Shown here piece after piece: positions 12,141 through 25,380 of a stretch of DNA of 64,000 nt. Numbering within the stretch: position 1 is the stretch's first letter; the number at the start of each line of letters is the position of its first letter. This DNA is from Nannobrachium achirus (taxonomy: Eukaryota; Chordata; Actinopteri; Myctophiformes; Myctophidae): assembly GCA_963921795.1 (NCBI GenBank), contig OY997658.1:51066462-51130461 (forward strand), read 5' to 3'. The notes under the pieces are model-generated. The model had not been told where the DNA came from. It saw nothing but the letters and a program-made list of their open reading frames with translations, and made no database searches. The position numbers and the translations under genes are program-made.

Positions 12141-12529
12141 GGTGTAAAAGAGTGGGATGAAAATAATCTTTGTGAAAGGACTCAACATTGCAGTTACAGG
12201 AAGAATACGCAAAGAGAGAATAGAGAAGACATTAAAGGATATAAAATGTAATGCATTTTTGTTGTTGTTGTGAAAAGTGAAATACAATGCAGAAGAAATT
12301 GTTTAAATAACTCAAGGCAATGAAAGGCAGTGGCAGACAGAAAGGTCTCCAGCTTTTGTTTTGAAAGAACTGAGAGTAGCAGAGCTGTTCCAGATATGTG
12401 ATGCATAATAACTGAAGTGCTGCTTCTTCATGCTTAGCTCGGACTCTGGGGACAGAAAGCAGACCTCAGTCCCACATGACCTGAGGAGTCTGGATGGTTC
12501 ATTTTGTAGTTCAGAAATGTTATGCTCTT

Positions 12530-12599
12530 CAACGCTTTATAAACGCTTTATAAACGCTTTATAAACCTTTCTTTCTTTCTTTCTTTCTTTCGTTCTTTC

Positions 12600-12643
<44 letters not shown>

Positions 12644-12645
12644 TT
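12530..12645. repeat. 12-bp tandem repeat followed by (CTTT)n
   Basis: AACGCTTTATAA is repeated three times and leads straight into about 20 TTTC/CTTT units. Confidence 0.9.
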
Positions 12646-12715
12646 GTGAAATAATTAAGAAATATAATATAGTCTATATTTGTCTCAGTTTTTTCAGTTT
12701 TTCTCTGCAAATACA

Positions 12716-12776
12716 AATGACCAACGTGTTGCGCTGCAAAGCGTTGTGAGCATGGAAGTCGTCTATTTTCGATATT
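12716..12776. repeat. decayed palindromic module
   Basis: Only the inner part (CAACGTGTTGCGCTGC...GCGTTGTGAGCATG) and one outer arm (GTCGTCTATTTTCG) remain recognisable. Confidence 0.5.
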
Positions 12777-14287
12777 TCCACCAAAAGGCCCTTTTATAAA
12801 TTTCAGCCCCTGCCTCTATAACATTCTCTGCACGTCTCTGTTAGTGACTGTCACTGTGCCATGTGGGGGACCTGAATCTTGGGTGTGACACATGAACAAC
12901 CTTTTTCCAAATCCTGCTGAGACAAGTCCTTCAATTCCTGATTTATTCTTAAAGTGAGCTGTGGGCTGACTTGTAATTGCGTTGAAGCTGAACACTAGAA
13001 TATTAATTGTTTCCTTCCATAGCTCCAAAAATGATTACATTTTGTCTTTGTTTAATTGAAAACAATTCTGGCACATGGTGCATCGTCGATGCATTCAATC
13101 AGTGCTTATATTGGACCATAGACCACTGGTGTTGATATGGTTATGTAAATGTGTGTGTAATCTGCATAATTATGGTAACATAATATGTTACAGTATATGC
13201 TATTTTGTTGTTTGAGAGCAGACTATTCAAGGCCTTTCCGTCAGGATAATTGCAACAAATCGATCAAAGTTAAACTTGGCGTTAAAGGCTCCGCTTTGGG
13301 ACATGTTCCCTGAATTTTGTCCAAGCAGCTTGCTAGGCAAGATCAGGGAACGTAAAGCAAAACCCCCATCGGGATACAATAGCAGTACAATAGCAATACA
13401 TTGACAAACAGTATTAGCTTGAATCAGCAGACATAAAATCTAAAGTATTTTAGCCTATGCCAGACTGTGATCAAAAAGTGGAGGCTGGGGTGGAGGCAGG
13501 GCCGTTTTTAGCTATAGGCGGTATAGGCGGTCGCCTAGAGCGCCGATCTCAAGGGGGCGCCTGCCGAAATGGAGTGTTTTTTTTTTTTATATTATAAAAA
13601 AGAAAAAGAAAAAAACATTTCGGCGCCCCCTCTATTGGTATTATCTCACCAATACGACCCAGTTGCTTACTATGTGTGTCAATTTTTTTTTTATCCATCA
13701 TAAAAACTCAAGCGTCAGATGCAGAGCTCTCAGTGTCTGCACTCTGCAGCCTGCTGCCTGCCTGTGCACTCACTCGAGTCGGCTCGGCCGTAACAGGGCG
13801 AGGTGAATGAGATTGGTACTATCCCCGCCCCCGCACAGCACAGGGCTGGGAGCTTGAAGTGAAGCGTCACTGTTTTGTAAAGTTACTAATAATTAGGCCT
13901 ACCAGTGCCCTGGAATCGTTCATTAGTATGTGAATTGCCTGCCCTGAAGCATCGACGGTTGGGTAAGTGATCTTGTTTCCAGCAGGCTGGCTGGCTTGAC
14001 ATTTTTGCATCATGTTGTTGAACAGTTAATGATCCACCCAACCTGACCCAAAACGCGCAAAAATCACGCCAAAACCCGAGAAAATGTCATATTATTGAAC
14101 AGTCATCCAAACCGGCCCAAAACCGACTAAATTCACGGCAAAACCCGCAAAATTCGCGCGCGTGCGATTTTTGAGGATGAGGATAGGATAGGAGCTGACT
14201 GACAGCTGATTACAGCTGAGGCAGTCGAGACTCTTGTGTTCTGCATGAACTAACGCTATGCTTTTATCAACCTCAAACTCCACAGTG
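12777..14287. other. no gene found; transposon scraps
   Basis: Near 13498 CAGGGCCGTTTTTAGC followed by GGCGGTATAGGCGG looks like one end of a DNA element, with a facing CGGCGCCCCC block near 13622. The part at 14030-14165 is unusually CpG-rich, with repeated CCCAAAACSCGC motifs. I see no coding signal. Confidence 0.4.
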
Positions 14288-14295
14288 CTCTAAAA

Positions 14296-14704
14296 CAGTG
14301 GTTCTCAACCTTTTCAGACTGCGACCCCCAAAATAATCATATTTTAACCTGGGAGGCTGGGACCCCCCACCCTACGAGCACTAAGAGTTACATTTTGTTG
14401 TGAAAATAGCAGATCTACATGCTCACAACGCCTCGCAACTTGTGAACATGTAGATCTGCTATTTTCACAATTTCTGCATCTAATATTAGAAAATTTGGCC
14501 AATGTTTAATTTGTCATTTTAGAGATATTAAAAAGTCCTTAAATTGTCACTTTAGAAATGTGCAAATAGCCTCTATACACTTAAACTTTATGTTGGTTTG
14601 TTTACTGTTGAGTGAGAAAACAATCTTGCACATTAAGCTGGGGACCCCCCAAAATAATTTGGGGACCCCCCTGGGGGTCCTGACCCACAGGTTGAGAACC
14701 ACTG
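14296..14704 (+). mobile_element. non-autonomous hAT (family A), perfect 8-bp duplication CTCTAAAA
   Basis: Ends are CAGTGGTTCTCAACC and GGTTGAGAACCACTG, exact inverted repeats. CTCTAAAA is present at 14288-14295 and 14705-14712. The interior carries GGGACCCCCCAC, a central palindrome (14398-14470) and GGGGACCCCCC, with no transposase. The element at 16572-16970 is the same family in the other orientation. Confidence 0.93.
14398..14470. repeat. palindromic module with TTGTG/CACAA extension
   Basis: TTGTGAAAATAGCAGATC is mirrored by GATCTGCTATTTTCACAA. The inner stem has TACATGCTCACAACG instead of TACAAGCTC. Confidence 0.92.
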
Positions 14705-15065
14705 CTCTAAAACTGCATGGATTCTACTTTCGATAGTGTTCCATCAATCCAAAACAAATGTAACTGTGCTATCTTCACTGGCTCGAAATATATGTGGAGT
14801 TTTGGACATTCTATAATGAATTCATTGGAATAATTAACTATTCTAGGAAGCATAACGTTAAAATGTGAGTATGAACAGCAGCTGTGGAGAGAGCAGTGAA
14901 GGACAATGAAGGAGAGGTGCCGAAGACAACGCTCACACCTCCAGTTGTGATCCAGATGGAGTGTGGAACCTGGCTGGTGGTATGGAGGCTTGTTAGGGAC
15001 AAAACAGGACAGGACATCTTGGGGTGATAACAGAGACCCCCCCCCCCCACCACCAATAAGCACGT

Positions 15066-15066
<1 letters not shown>

Positions 15067-15145
<79 letters not shown>
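15067..15145. repeat. (CA)n microsatellite
   Basis: About 39 CA units, preceded by a 10-base C run at 15039-15048. Confidence 0.95.
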
Positions 15146-15149
<4 letters not shown>

Positions 15150-15399
15150 TCATGAAAGGTCACACGCACGCGCACACACACAGTTCTAGCCTTTCTTTTC
15201 AAGGCGCCTCTCTTTCCTAAACTTTTTTACTGTTGAGTTTATTATGACACATCAGAAAACCATAATATTATTTGAAACATCTGAACAGAAACAGGATCGC
15301 AAACCGAGCACATGCATCCATTGTGTGTGTCTTTGTGCGATGCAGAAATTAATGTTGAAATCTAATCAATTTTGTCATGTCGAGATGGCTCAGTAATTG

Positions 15400-15590
15400 C
15401 TTTGCACCTTTGACAGCTCACTTAGGGAAGGGAATGGGAGGGGAGGGGGGGTTCTGCCTAGTATTAAGTTGGACAGGAACCAGGGAGAGAGATCGGGAGA
15501 GACATAGAGACATGCAGTAAAGATCGTACGGGAACGGGACTCGAACCCACGATGCACTGCCAGGCTAAACTATAGCCTAGGCTCACAACT
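15400..15590 (-). mobile_element. tRNA-derived SINE, reverse orientation
   Basis: GGGACTCGAACCCACGATGC is the complement of a pol III B box (GGTTCGAGTCC). It is followed by AGGCTAAACTATAGCC and preceded by the CAGGAACCAGGGAGAGAGA block shared with the SINE at 45146-45325. Ends are not sharply defined. Confidence 0.65.
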
Positions 15591-15855
15591 ACAAACCAAT
15601 CAACTCACATCTATCCCTCAGAGTTAAAATGTTGCTTCAAATTTTTTCCCAAACTAACATCTATCCTTCCCCATCTAAATCACCCTGCATCAAAACCAGG
15701 AAAGAATCTGTGTCATTTTAGATTTTTGCGTTGGCTAAAGAAAGATCACACCCAGTGTGACGTGAGCGGTGCTATTTATGAGTTAATTTTGGCCAGTGTG
15801 ACCCTGGGCCTACATACGGACAAAGCCAGATGTAGGAGCGGCTGGCGCCTTACAC

Positions 15856-15927
15856 AAAAATGGCAGATACAAGCTCACAGTGTGTCACTGTGTGCCACGC
15901 TGCGAGCTTTGTACATCTGCCATTTTT
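15856..15927. repeat. palindromic module, ATGGC variant
   Basis: AAAAATGGCAGATACAAGC is mirrored by TTTGTACATCTGCCATTTTT. The change TAGC to TGGC occurs on both arms, so the two arms have changed together. Confidence 0.85.
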
Positions 15928-16065
15928 ATCATTTTTTGAAAAATTGTGAAAAGGTGAGAACTTCTGATTTAGGAGATCCTCTAGTCTAGACTTCAGTAAA
16001 ACTGGACCAGATTTGGCTCAGATTGTCACCACCAGTCATAGGAGTATAAGAATCTAAATGCAATT

Positions 16066-16121
16066 TAAACCGATCTACAAGCTCAAAACGCGTTGTGTTG
16101 GTGATCGGCTATTTTTGGCAA
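16066..16121. repeat. palindromic module, eroded copy
   Basis: CCGATCTACAAGCTCAAAACG is followed by CGTTGTGTTGGTGATCGGC and TATTTTTGGC. Part of the return arm is lost. Confidence 0.6.
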
Positions 16122-16164
16122 AGGTTCCCCTCAGAATATGGATGCTGAGGTTTAAGTGGTTAAC

Positions 16165-16179
16165 ACCCCCCTCCCTCCC

Positions 16180-16246
<67 letters not shown>
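16165..16246. repeat. (CT)n microsatellite
   Basis: About 35 CT units with a few CCCT interruptions at the start. Confidence 0.95.
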
Positions 16247-16249
<3 letters not shown>

Positions 16250-16422
16250 GGAAGAGTGTAATAATACTACTAATGACTCTGAGCTTGTGATTGTTCCTGC
16301 CTGGCTGTCATTCATCACGCAGAGGGGTGCGGGTGGTCCTGGCCACCTGTTCCACAGGACCGGCTCGGCTCGCACCATGTCCTTCACAGCGCTATCCGTC
16401 TGTCCCCGCATCGGTATTAAAA

Positions 16423-16525
<103 letters not shown>

Positions 16526-16571
16526 ATATCATTGTGTGTCCATGCTTAGACAATCTCTAGACAGTATAGAT

Positions 16572-16970
16572 CAGTGGTCGCCAAATTATTTTGGGGGTTC
16601 CCCAGATGACTAACTTAATGTGCAACATTGTTTTCTCACGCGACAGTAAACAAACCAGCATAATGTTTGAGTGTATGGAGGGTATCTGCACATTTCTAAA
16701 GTGACAATTTAAGGACTTTTTAATACCTCTAAATTGACAAATCAAACATTGGCCAAATTGTCAAATATTAGAAGCAGAAATTGTGAAAATAGCCGATCTA
16801 CATGCTCACAACACCTCGCGTTGCGAGGCGTTGTGAGCATGTAGATCTGCTATTTTCACAATAGAATTGTGTTATGCAAAATGTAACTCTTAGTGCTCGT
16901 AGGGTGGGGGGTCCCCAGTTAAAATATGATTATTTGGGGGGTCGCGGCCTGAAAAGGTTGAGAATCACTG
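16572..16970 (-). mobile_element. non-autonomous hAT (family A), perfect 8-bp duplication GTATAGAT
   Basis: Ends are CAGTGGTCGCCAAAT and AAAGGTTGAGAATCACTG. GTATAGAT is present at 16564-16571 and 16971-16978. Read in reverse it matches 14296-14704 throughout, including the palindrome. Confidence 0.92.
16781..16861. repeat. palindromic module with TTGTG/CACAA extension
   Basis: TTGTGAAAATAGCCGATC is mirrored by GATCTGCTATTTTCACAA. The centre CACCTCGCGTTGCGAGGCG is itself almost perfectly self-complementary. Confidence 0.93.
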
Positions 16971-16989
16971 GTATAGATAGCACTGTATC

Positions 16990-16992
<3 letters not shown>

Positions 16993-17070
<78 letters not shown>

Positions 17071-17105
17071 TGTGTGTGTGTGTGTGTGTATGTGTGTGTG
17101 TGTGG
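16993..17105. repeat. (GT)n-(GCGT)n-(GT)n composite microsatellite
   Basis: GT units flank a block of about ten CGTG units. Confidence 0.95.
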
Positions 17106-17137
17106 GCGTGCGCGCCGGTTGCCCATGTACAGTACAA

Positions 17138-17450
17138 AGATCTTTAACTCTTGAAAGTGTAAAATGATTGGTTTGGTTTCATTTTACACTCTGAAGAGTT
17201 AAATGATTGTTAGACATCCGCATTACTTAATTTACAAGAAGTCGACACAATTAGAGAATGTAGAAGAATTGTTATTTGGATCATTTTCCCGGTATCTCTC
17301 TTATGGCACCAAGATCAATACAGCAATGCAATTGTAGACAAAATCTTATCCAACAATAACAAAATAGATCTCATCAAATGGTGGTCCATGGCTCAAATGC
17401 CCAATAAATAATAGCCTTGATACCGGTATGAAAAAGGTTGAAAACACTGA
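17138..17450 (-). mobile_element. truncated hAT of the 1696 family
   Basis: TTTAACTCTTGAAAGTGTAAAA and its partner TTTTACACTCTGAAGAGTTAAA form the family's central palindrome (17143-17204). The sequence then runs in reverse to GGTTGAAAACACTG. The other end is missing, cut at the microsatellite. Confidence 0.7.
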
Positions 17451-18168
17451 ACTAGACACAACTAGACTTCACCTTAGAACTGAACCAGCAGACGTGTGGC
17501 AACTCAACAGTCGGGGTTGTAACGGAGATTAATTTGATCTCAGCGACGTACGTGCCACCGTTACGCTCAGGATGGGGGCTCAGGAAGCAACCTGGTACAC
17601 TAGCCCCGTTTCCCTGCCTTCTCTGCGTCCCAGAAACTCTTTGCCTCTGCCCCTTTTGTGTCTGTTAGCTCTGCCTGAGGCCTGACAGGTGTATAAATAA
17701 CTGGTGGCTCCCAGTTAGGGGCCCCGGATATGAAGACATTATCGATGCTCCATCACTGCCTCTGACACATTCTTGGCACAGACGCCAGGCCGGGGACGCT
17801 TGTGGCGAAAACACAGGCGGAATAATTCTTGGTCAAGAAGTGATTATTTATGCACTGGATGTAGTTAGTAGCTCACTTCAGGGACGCACCTTTCATCTTG
17901 ATATTTTTACACACACATTTTTCTACAACCCGACTTCTGGATCAGATGAGATAAATGACTCGATATGAGCTAGGGCACACAACACGGCTACTGTAGTTGA
18001 CCAGTGAGTGTCTCAACCGTAAGTTTTACAGCCTTGGTCCAGTTCTGTCTGGAGACCTGTGTATTGCTTGTCAACAACATTTAAATTACACAACAGCTTA
18101 AGATTGAACTTACTGTATACATCTAAGCCATTCTTTTGTTTTTATATTTCCCTAAAGATACCCTAAAA
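17451..18168. other. no gene found
   Basis: Mixed-composition sequence without a recognisable domain, splice context or repeat. Confidence 0.4.
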
Positions 18169-18802
18169 CAGTGGTTTTCAACCAGAGGTCCGGGATCCAT
18201 CAGTGGTCCTTGAGGGGGTTCCAGGTGGTCCCCAGCTAAATGATAGAGAGTTGGTAACAAAATGGACCCTTATAGATCTTTAACTCTTGAGGGCGTAAGA
18301 TGAAATCAAATGGACCCTTACGGGTCCATTTGGTTTTATTTTACGCACTCAAGAGTACAAATCTGCATTACTTAATTTACAAGAAGTGTGCACAATTCTA
18401 CAGAATTAGAAATGTGTGGGGAGCCCGCTGACCTACTGGTCCAGGCGCATACTGTATAAGGAATTGCCACATAGGCATTGATGCCTGACGGCGTTGCCGG
18501 TTTGATTCCCGATCTGGACGACCTTTGCTGCATCCCCATCTCTCCCCCCACTTCCTGTCAGTCTACTGTCCTATCGAATAAAGGCATAAAAGAAAAAATA
18601 ATTAGAAATGTGTTGTTTTCATCTACGTTTTGCCTGATATCTCTCCAATGGTACCACATCAATACAGCGTGGAATTCTGGACAACATCTTTATCAAACGA
18701 TAACAAAATATTGAAAGTCTTGGGTCTGAGAGGCTAAATCTCATCAAATGGTGATCCGTGGCTCGAATGCCGAATAAATAATGTACCTTGATGAAACCAC
18801 TG
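18169..18802 (-). mobile_element. hAT of the 1696 family, split by a SINE
   Basis: Ends are CAGTGGTTTTCAACC and ACCTTGATGAAACCACTG. The central palindrome (TTTAACTCTTGAGGGCG...CGCACTCAAGAGT) is at 18281-18357. A SINE occupies 18418-18599. The flanks share a block of about 45 bp (ATCTAAGCCA to TTTCCCTAAAGATACC) at 18121-18164 and 18803-18850 rather than a simple 8-bp duplication. Confidence 0.75.
18418..18599 (+). mobile_element. tRNA-derived SINE with 14-bp target duplication
   Basis: GCCGGTTTGATTCCCGATC is B-box-like. The body ends CACTTCCTGTCAGTC...CTATCGAATAAAGGCATAAAAG with an A-rich tail. AATTAGAAATGTGT is found at 18404-18417 and 18600-18613. Its insertion inside a hAT shows it is the younger element. 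Confidence 0.88.
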
Positions 18803-18839
18803 ATCTAAGCCAAAACATATATAAATAGAATGTTTCCCT

Positions 18840-19040
18840 AAAGATACCCGGCCTAAAATAAAGATCCCCTTCTTGCAGTGTGGACTGTTCTTTTTTTCTT
18901 CTTCTCATCTCTCCTGCTCTGACGGTATCCTCTGTCTTTCTTCTCACAGAAACTACAAAATGATGAAGCATGCTCCCACTTCTTTACACGCTACACCTGT
19001 GAACCTGTGATGTGACAATAAAGCTGATAAATTCTGATTC
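18840..19040 (+). repeat. LINE 3'-end-like fragment
   Basis: It ends TGTGACAATAAAGCTGATAAATTCTGATTCT, the type of simple tail found on fish non-LTR elements such as Rex1. No coding part remains. Confidence 0.5.
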
Positions 19041-20121
19041 TTAAAATATCCCTGCATGGATTTTCCACATCTCTCTCTTCTATCCTCAGAAAGAGACACA
19101 AAAAAACAAGGACACATCACACTTACAAAGAAAACACACTAAAGAGGCACACATACAGTGTGATCACTAAAATAAGCTACCCTTGGTGTGGTTTAGTGAT
19201 AAATAGCAGAGGCCTCTCTTGTATGAAGGAAGCAATATTGATAATATGAAATAAAACGCCTGGGGACTGTAAGACGAAGACTATCTATCTGCAGGGAAGG
19301 CCCTTCAAAGGCCTAACATCTGGTGAGAGGAGAATCAATCCGCCGCTTTCTTTTCGAGTGCTATTACACTACAGTGTATCCAAGGGGCATCCATAACCAT
19401 GACACGTTGCCCTGCTTAATGTGCAAAGTACACAACAAACAGCCACAGGCTAAAGGAGGGAGTCAAGAGTCTGACAGGAGTGAGGCTCTCTCTCCCTGCA
19501 GACGTTTCTTTTTACTGTGGTTGATACAAGTGGTTATCCGGGGTCAGGATCTGAAGATGAGATGGAGAGGTCAGGTGTTGAACTCTCACTCAGCAGCAGC
19601 AGCAGCATCTCCCACAGTCAAGTCCCATTTATTTATATAGCACATGTAAGTGCAGACTCAATGTGCTTCAAGAAAATGTAAATAAAGACCCAGAAACACG
19701 GGGCAAACCCCCTGCGCCGGAATTGAAGCTCCCTTCCTGGTTCTACTTGTCTACTTCCGCAGTTCCTATTAATGGCCCAGCAGACGTCGCTATTTCACCT
19801 TCTACCGGTTTGCAAAATACCATTTACTCTCAACAGAAGTGAATGAGGTTTTGGGCAAACTTTTTTTTACCTTAATAAACCTTTTCATAAACACTTTGTT
19901 TTCAGTCGCTAGTTTAAAGTCTTTGTTTAGTAAATTAAGGTCCAATTTATAAAAAAAATCATTATAAAGTGGTATGTTTCTAGGGTTTCTACTGGTTATA
20001 CTGAGTGAAGATCCGGCCTCGCTGCGGTTGCAGCCAATAGCAGTCGTTTCCGGGACCGGATGGTAGATTTTAATTTGCCAAAAAAAGTGGTCTGTAGAAA
20101 CCAATGGGGCTCGCTGTGTCC

Positions 20122-20124
<3 letters not shown>
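19041..20124. other. no gene found
   Basis: Holds a (CAG)5 run near 19591. No convincing exon is visible on either strand. Confidence 0.4.

Positions 20125-20168
<44 letters not shown>
20121..20168. repeat. (TA)n followed by a T-run
   Basis: An alternating TA tract of about 48 nt; a pure T run lies at 20183-20202. Confidence 0.9.
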
Positions 20169-20171
<3 letters not shown>

Positions 20172-20202
20172 CAAGTAGAATGTTTTTTTTTTTTTTTTTT
20201 TT

Positions 20203-21629
20203 GCAATTTTATTATGAACATTAGTGAGGACTTTTTATATGAAGATAGGTTGAAAAGTGGCAAAGTCCTCCTTTAAGTACAAAATGAGAATACTTCCTCC
20301 ACCACTGCCCAAACACATTCCCCCATAATATCTTCCAGCAGAAATTGTGAATCCTATTGAAAAAAAAAATACCAAAAATAGGAAGAAGGAAAACAAAATA
20401 AGCTGCTGTGGCCTGAAAGACACACGACCATCTCTCAATCCCTCTGAGACGGTGTTAAAAGGTATCTAGCGCTCACTCTATTTCATGCTCTGAAATCCTT
20501 TGTTGTTGCGGGGCAAAGCCCGGGGCTTTCTCCTTTCCATGACCATCTTGGACCCTTCTCTCTCCTCCTCCTCCTCCGGAGCTAAGAGAGAGCGACAACA
20601 ACCTAACATATGAGAACAGAGGAGAGAGAGAGAACTTAAGCCTGTGTTTGGAAAAACAGTCTTAGTACGTGGCGAGTATACCTAATGGATGGGAACTCTG
20701 GAAAATGCACAATGCACATTTTGCAAGCTAGTTTTCTAATGCAATGTGACACAGCTCTGTTAATACGCTTTACTACTTTTATTTATTTAATTTAAATCTA
20801 ATTATTTTTGTACATTTACTAGTCTTGATTTATGTTTGTTTCATTTCATGGTTCATGTACAGTAAACGTAAATCCCCTTTGAGTTTAGTTGAATTGGTAA
20901 TTATTACCAGGGGGTCCTTCGAAGGACTCTGACAGGCCTCCTCCAGAAAACTCTCCATCACTCTCTTCCACGTAGCCCTGACCGGGAGCCGCTCTCCATT
21001 CCGACATGCTGCCATTCCGACATTGACTTCTAATTGTCTGAGTGGTTAGGGTTAGGATTAGGTATAAGGTTAGTGTCGGAATGGGGGGATGCACCCACAC
21101 TGACCCATGCATTCCTCGTTTTCTTTTCCCCTTCAAGCTTTCCTTGTTTTCTTTTCCCCTCCCATGAATGAATGCTGCATCATGCAACCTGCAGGTGTAA
21201 AGCACAGGTTTTACTGTTCCCTTCCTCATAATATACGTATGAATGATATCCATTTCTTCCAAAGGACCCCTGTATGCCTGAGGTACCCTGTTGTGTTCTC
21301 CTGTTCTAAGTAGGCCAAACCAGCAGCAGCGGCCCGGGGAGTCAGTGTTTCGGCCTCTCTTGCCTCACAGGACGCTGACAGAACTGTCACAGAGTGTTGC
21401 CTTCACCACAGCATGTGCTTTGACATCTGTCTGATAAACCCTCCATAAACAACTGTGGGCCGACGCTACCAGAAAAGTACAGAGCGCAAATAATATGTTC
21501 AATTAGGCCCTGCATGGCCTCCCCCGTCCACTGTGTTCATGATACAACAGCATGCTGCGCATCCATGCATTAAAAAGCATGATCACAGACACGCTCGCAC
21601 ACACGGATGCATGCACACCGCACTATACA
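20203..21629. other. no gene found
   Basis: No repeat with clear ends and no coding exon that I recognise. The part at 20885-21262 has open minus-strand frames without known motifs. Confidence 0.35.
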
Positions 21630-22115
21630 TGTTGATTGATTGAATATTGATTGATACTTTAGTAGCCAGAAATGTAAACAGCATGTGGCAACAGTGGCAC
21701 AATCAGAGAATAAAGGCTAAAATGGTAACACAAACACCATTGTGGTCCTGTATTCAATTCATCAACATGAACAATATATTTTATTGAGCATTCACTGAGC
21801 ATGATATATGAAGCATAGTTTGGCGGGGATGGGGATTTAGGGATGAAGGGCATGGACAAAAATATACCGTAGCTCAGTATGTACAGTAGGAGAAAAGGGA
21901 AAAACAACGGTGAATGACACTTTCAATGGGACTTTGGGGTCTCTTGATAAATGTTTTTTCAGGCCAACTTTGAAAGAAACCAGTGATACACATCCTTTAA
22001 TGGATGGTGTCAGGGCATTCCACATTGTGGTGGAACAAGAACTTCCCCATGTTTGTTCTACATTTGGGTGGTACCAGATCATGGTCGCTCCCCCTGGTGC
22101 TGTGGGTGTCACTCG
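21630..22115 (-). mobile_element. LINE fragment: 3' end of ORF2 plus tail
   Basis: On the minus strand the frame at 22112-21837 contains MWNALTPSIKGCVSL then VSFKVGLKKHLSRD. This resembles the very C-terminus of CR1/L2/Rex-type reverse-transcriptase proteins (WNSLP...SLSSFKxxLKxHL). The segment then continues to a TCAATCAATATTCAATCAATC tail at 21635-21655 (reverse). That tail matches the small tailed repeats at 290, 11860, 26600 and 49045, suggesting that they are 5'-truncated copies or SINEs using the same LINE end. Confidence 0.65.
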
Positions 22116-22363
22116 CTTTGGAGAAGTAGTTAGATAGGTATGAGGGGTATTGAGGACACTGTCCCTTTGACTATCTTATACCTGAAATGTCATTTAGTCA
22201 TGAATCTATTTCTGCCAGCAGACCATCTACTGTACAGTAGCCTACTGTATATGTAAATAGTAAAAAAGAAGTCATAAGTATACATTGTATAGCATCATAA
22301 TACACGCACAGTCACATACATACTTCAACAACTGGCACTCACACACGTTCCTATTCCTTCTAT

Positions 22364-23774
<1,411 letters not shown>

Positions 23775-23929
23775 ACAGTACATCCTCCTAGTGGGGGCTC
23801 CTCACTGGCAGTACGATACAACAGCAGTGACAACACACACATGTGTGTGTGTGTGGAGGAATCGATTGGCATAACGATTAAATTGAGGAGAAAAAGGAGG
23901 TAAACATAATGGCTTCTCTAAATGTTTAA

Positions 23930-24150
23930 AAAAAAAAACACAATAAATGTTTCAGGTATAGGGGTTAGAGATAGAATTTTGCGCTAGAAGAGGGCCATGT
24001 GAGAAATGGTTGTGATTTGGCAGCCAAGGAGTGTGTGTGCAAAGTTTGGCATGGATCGGGGCAACGGTGCCGGAGATATGAGTATGGCAAAAGTGTGACG
24101 TGACGGACAGACTGACAGACTGACAGACCATAAGGTTGGGGAAACCTTTT
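23930..24150 (+). repeat. interspersed repeat ending in (GACAGACT)n
   Basis: GCCGGAGATATGAGTATGGC is followed by GTGACGTGACGGACAGAC and further GACAGACT units. The layout (body, ATACG or ATATG phrase, GACA repeats) recalls the end of the repeat at 56843-59231, but the bodies differ. Confidence 0.45.
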
Positions 24151-24383
24151 AACCTCAGTTAAAAAGATAAAGAGTTATCCACTACAGAGGGATAAAGCGC
24201 ATAATATGACTAATCTGCAAATATAATAACGTGTGTATAATAAATAAGTCATACATGTGCGTGTATAAAAAAAAATCCTTTTAAACACCTTTCACTTCAG
24301 TCTTTGCAGTGTCACCAGACTTAGCTCTTGTTCTCTCATTGCTGCTGGGTAAAAACAGTTTTATACAAGAATAACAAGAATAG

Positions 24384-24438
<55 letters not shown>

Positions 24439-24446
24439 ATGCATGC
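24384..24446. repeat. (TGCG)n microsatellite
   Basis: About 15 CGTG units with a GCATGCATGC interruption. Confidence 0.95.
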
Positions 24447-25380
24447 GTGCGTGCGCGTGAGCTTGGCCCCAGTATGCCAGTGGCTCCGGTGGGACGGGCC
24501 CGTGTCGGTCCCTGTCACATGTGCATGCCAGGGGCGTCCATCACAGCCACCAAACGACCAGGGCTGTCCACTCCAGACGGGCAAACCAGACGTCAGACAG
24601 AGGAGGAGGTGTCCATCCGATCTGGACGGAAAGCAGCCCTGTCACCAACAGCTTGGACCTGACAAGAAGCAAAAGAAGAGAGGAGGGGTTAAAAACAAGA
24701 CCGACGGGACTCTGTGACAGTTGACAACAAAACTGTGGCCTTTTTCCCATGAGTGAAACGCGTGAGTGGTCCACTTAACTCTCTGTGCTATGGTCTAATT
24801 ACGCGCCAACAATGAGCAACAATAGTACCAAAGTGCTGCACCAATTAACTGACCACAGAGTTTTGAACTCAAGGTCTTTCTGCGCTTGTCGCAGCCACAC
24901 ATGCGGGAGACTCTTTCTCTACACTACAGTACCAGGTCTTCGCTCGGGAAGAGAATGAACCCACACAACTCAACAGGTCAGAGCTTTTGGTTGCCAGGGC
25001 AACCTCCTTTCAGCCAGCTCAATTAAAACTGATAAAAAGAGGAGAAAAGTGTATATGCTGTTTCACTTGGTTTATTCATGAGAGCTCTGTGGAACAATCA
25101 ACATGACTCAGTACTGGGTCACAGTACATATTAAGAAAAATACATAACGATTAAATAAAACCTTTTTAGCACCTGCCAACCTCAGACTGTCAGAAACTGC
25201 GTAGATGTCATTTCCAGTATTCTGGTGGATTTGGGGGGTTTGATACTTTTATCAGGCTTTACTATAGGATCGATTAAAAAGCTAAAAGTAGGCCAACAGT
25301 AATTGACTTGATGACTGAAGCAACAAAAGATTAATTTAATAATAACTGCTGATTACTTAAAAGTTACTATCTCTTTACAG
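24447..25380. other. no gene found
   Basis: No domain or splice-flanked frame is recognised. Confidence 0.35.
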
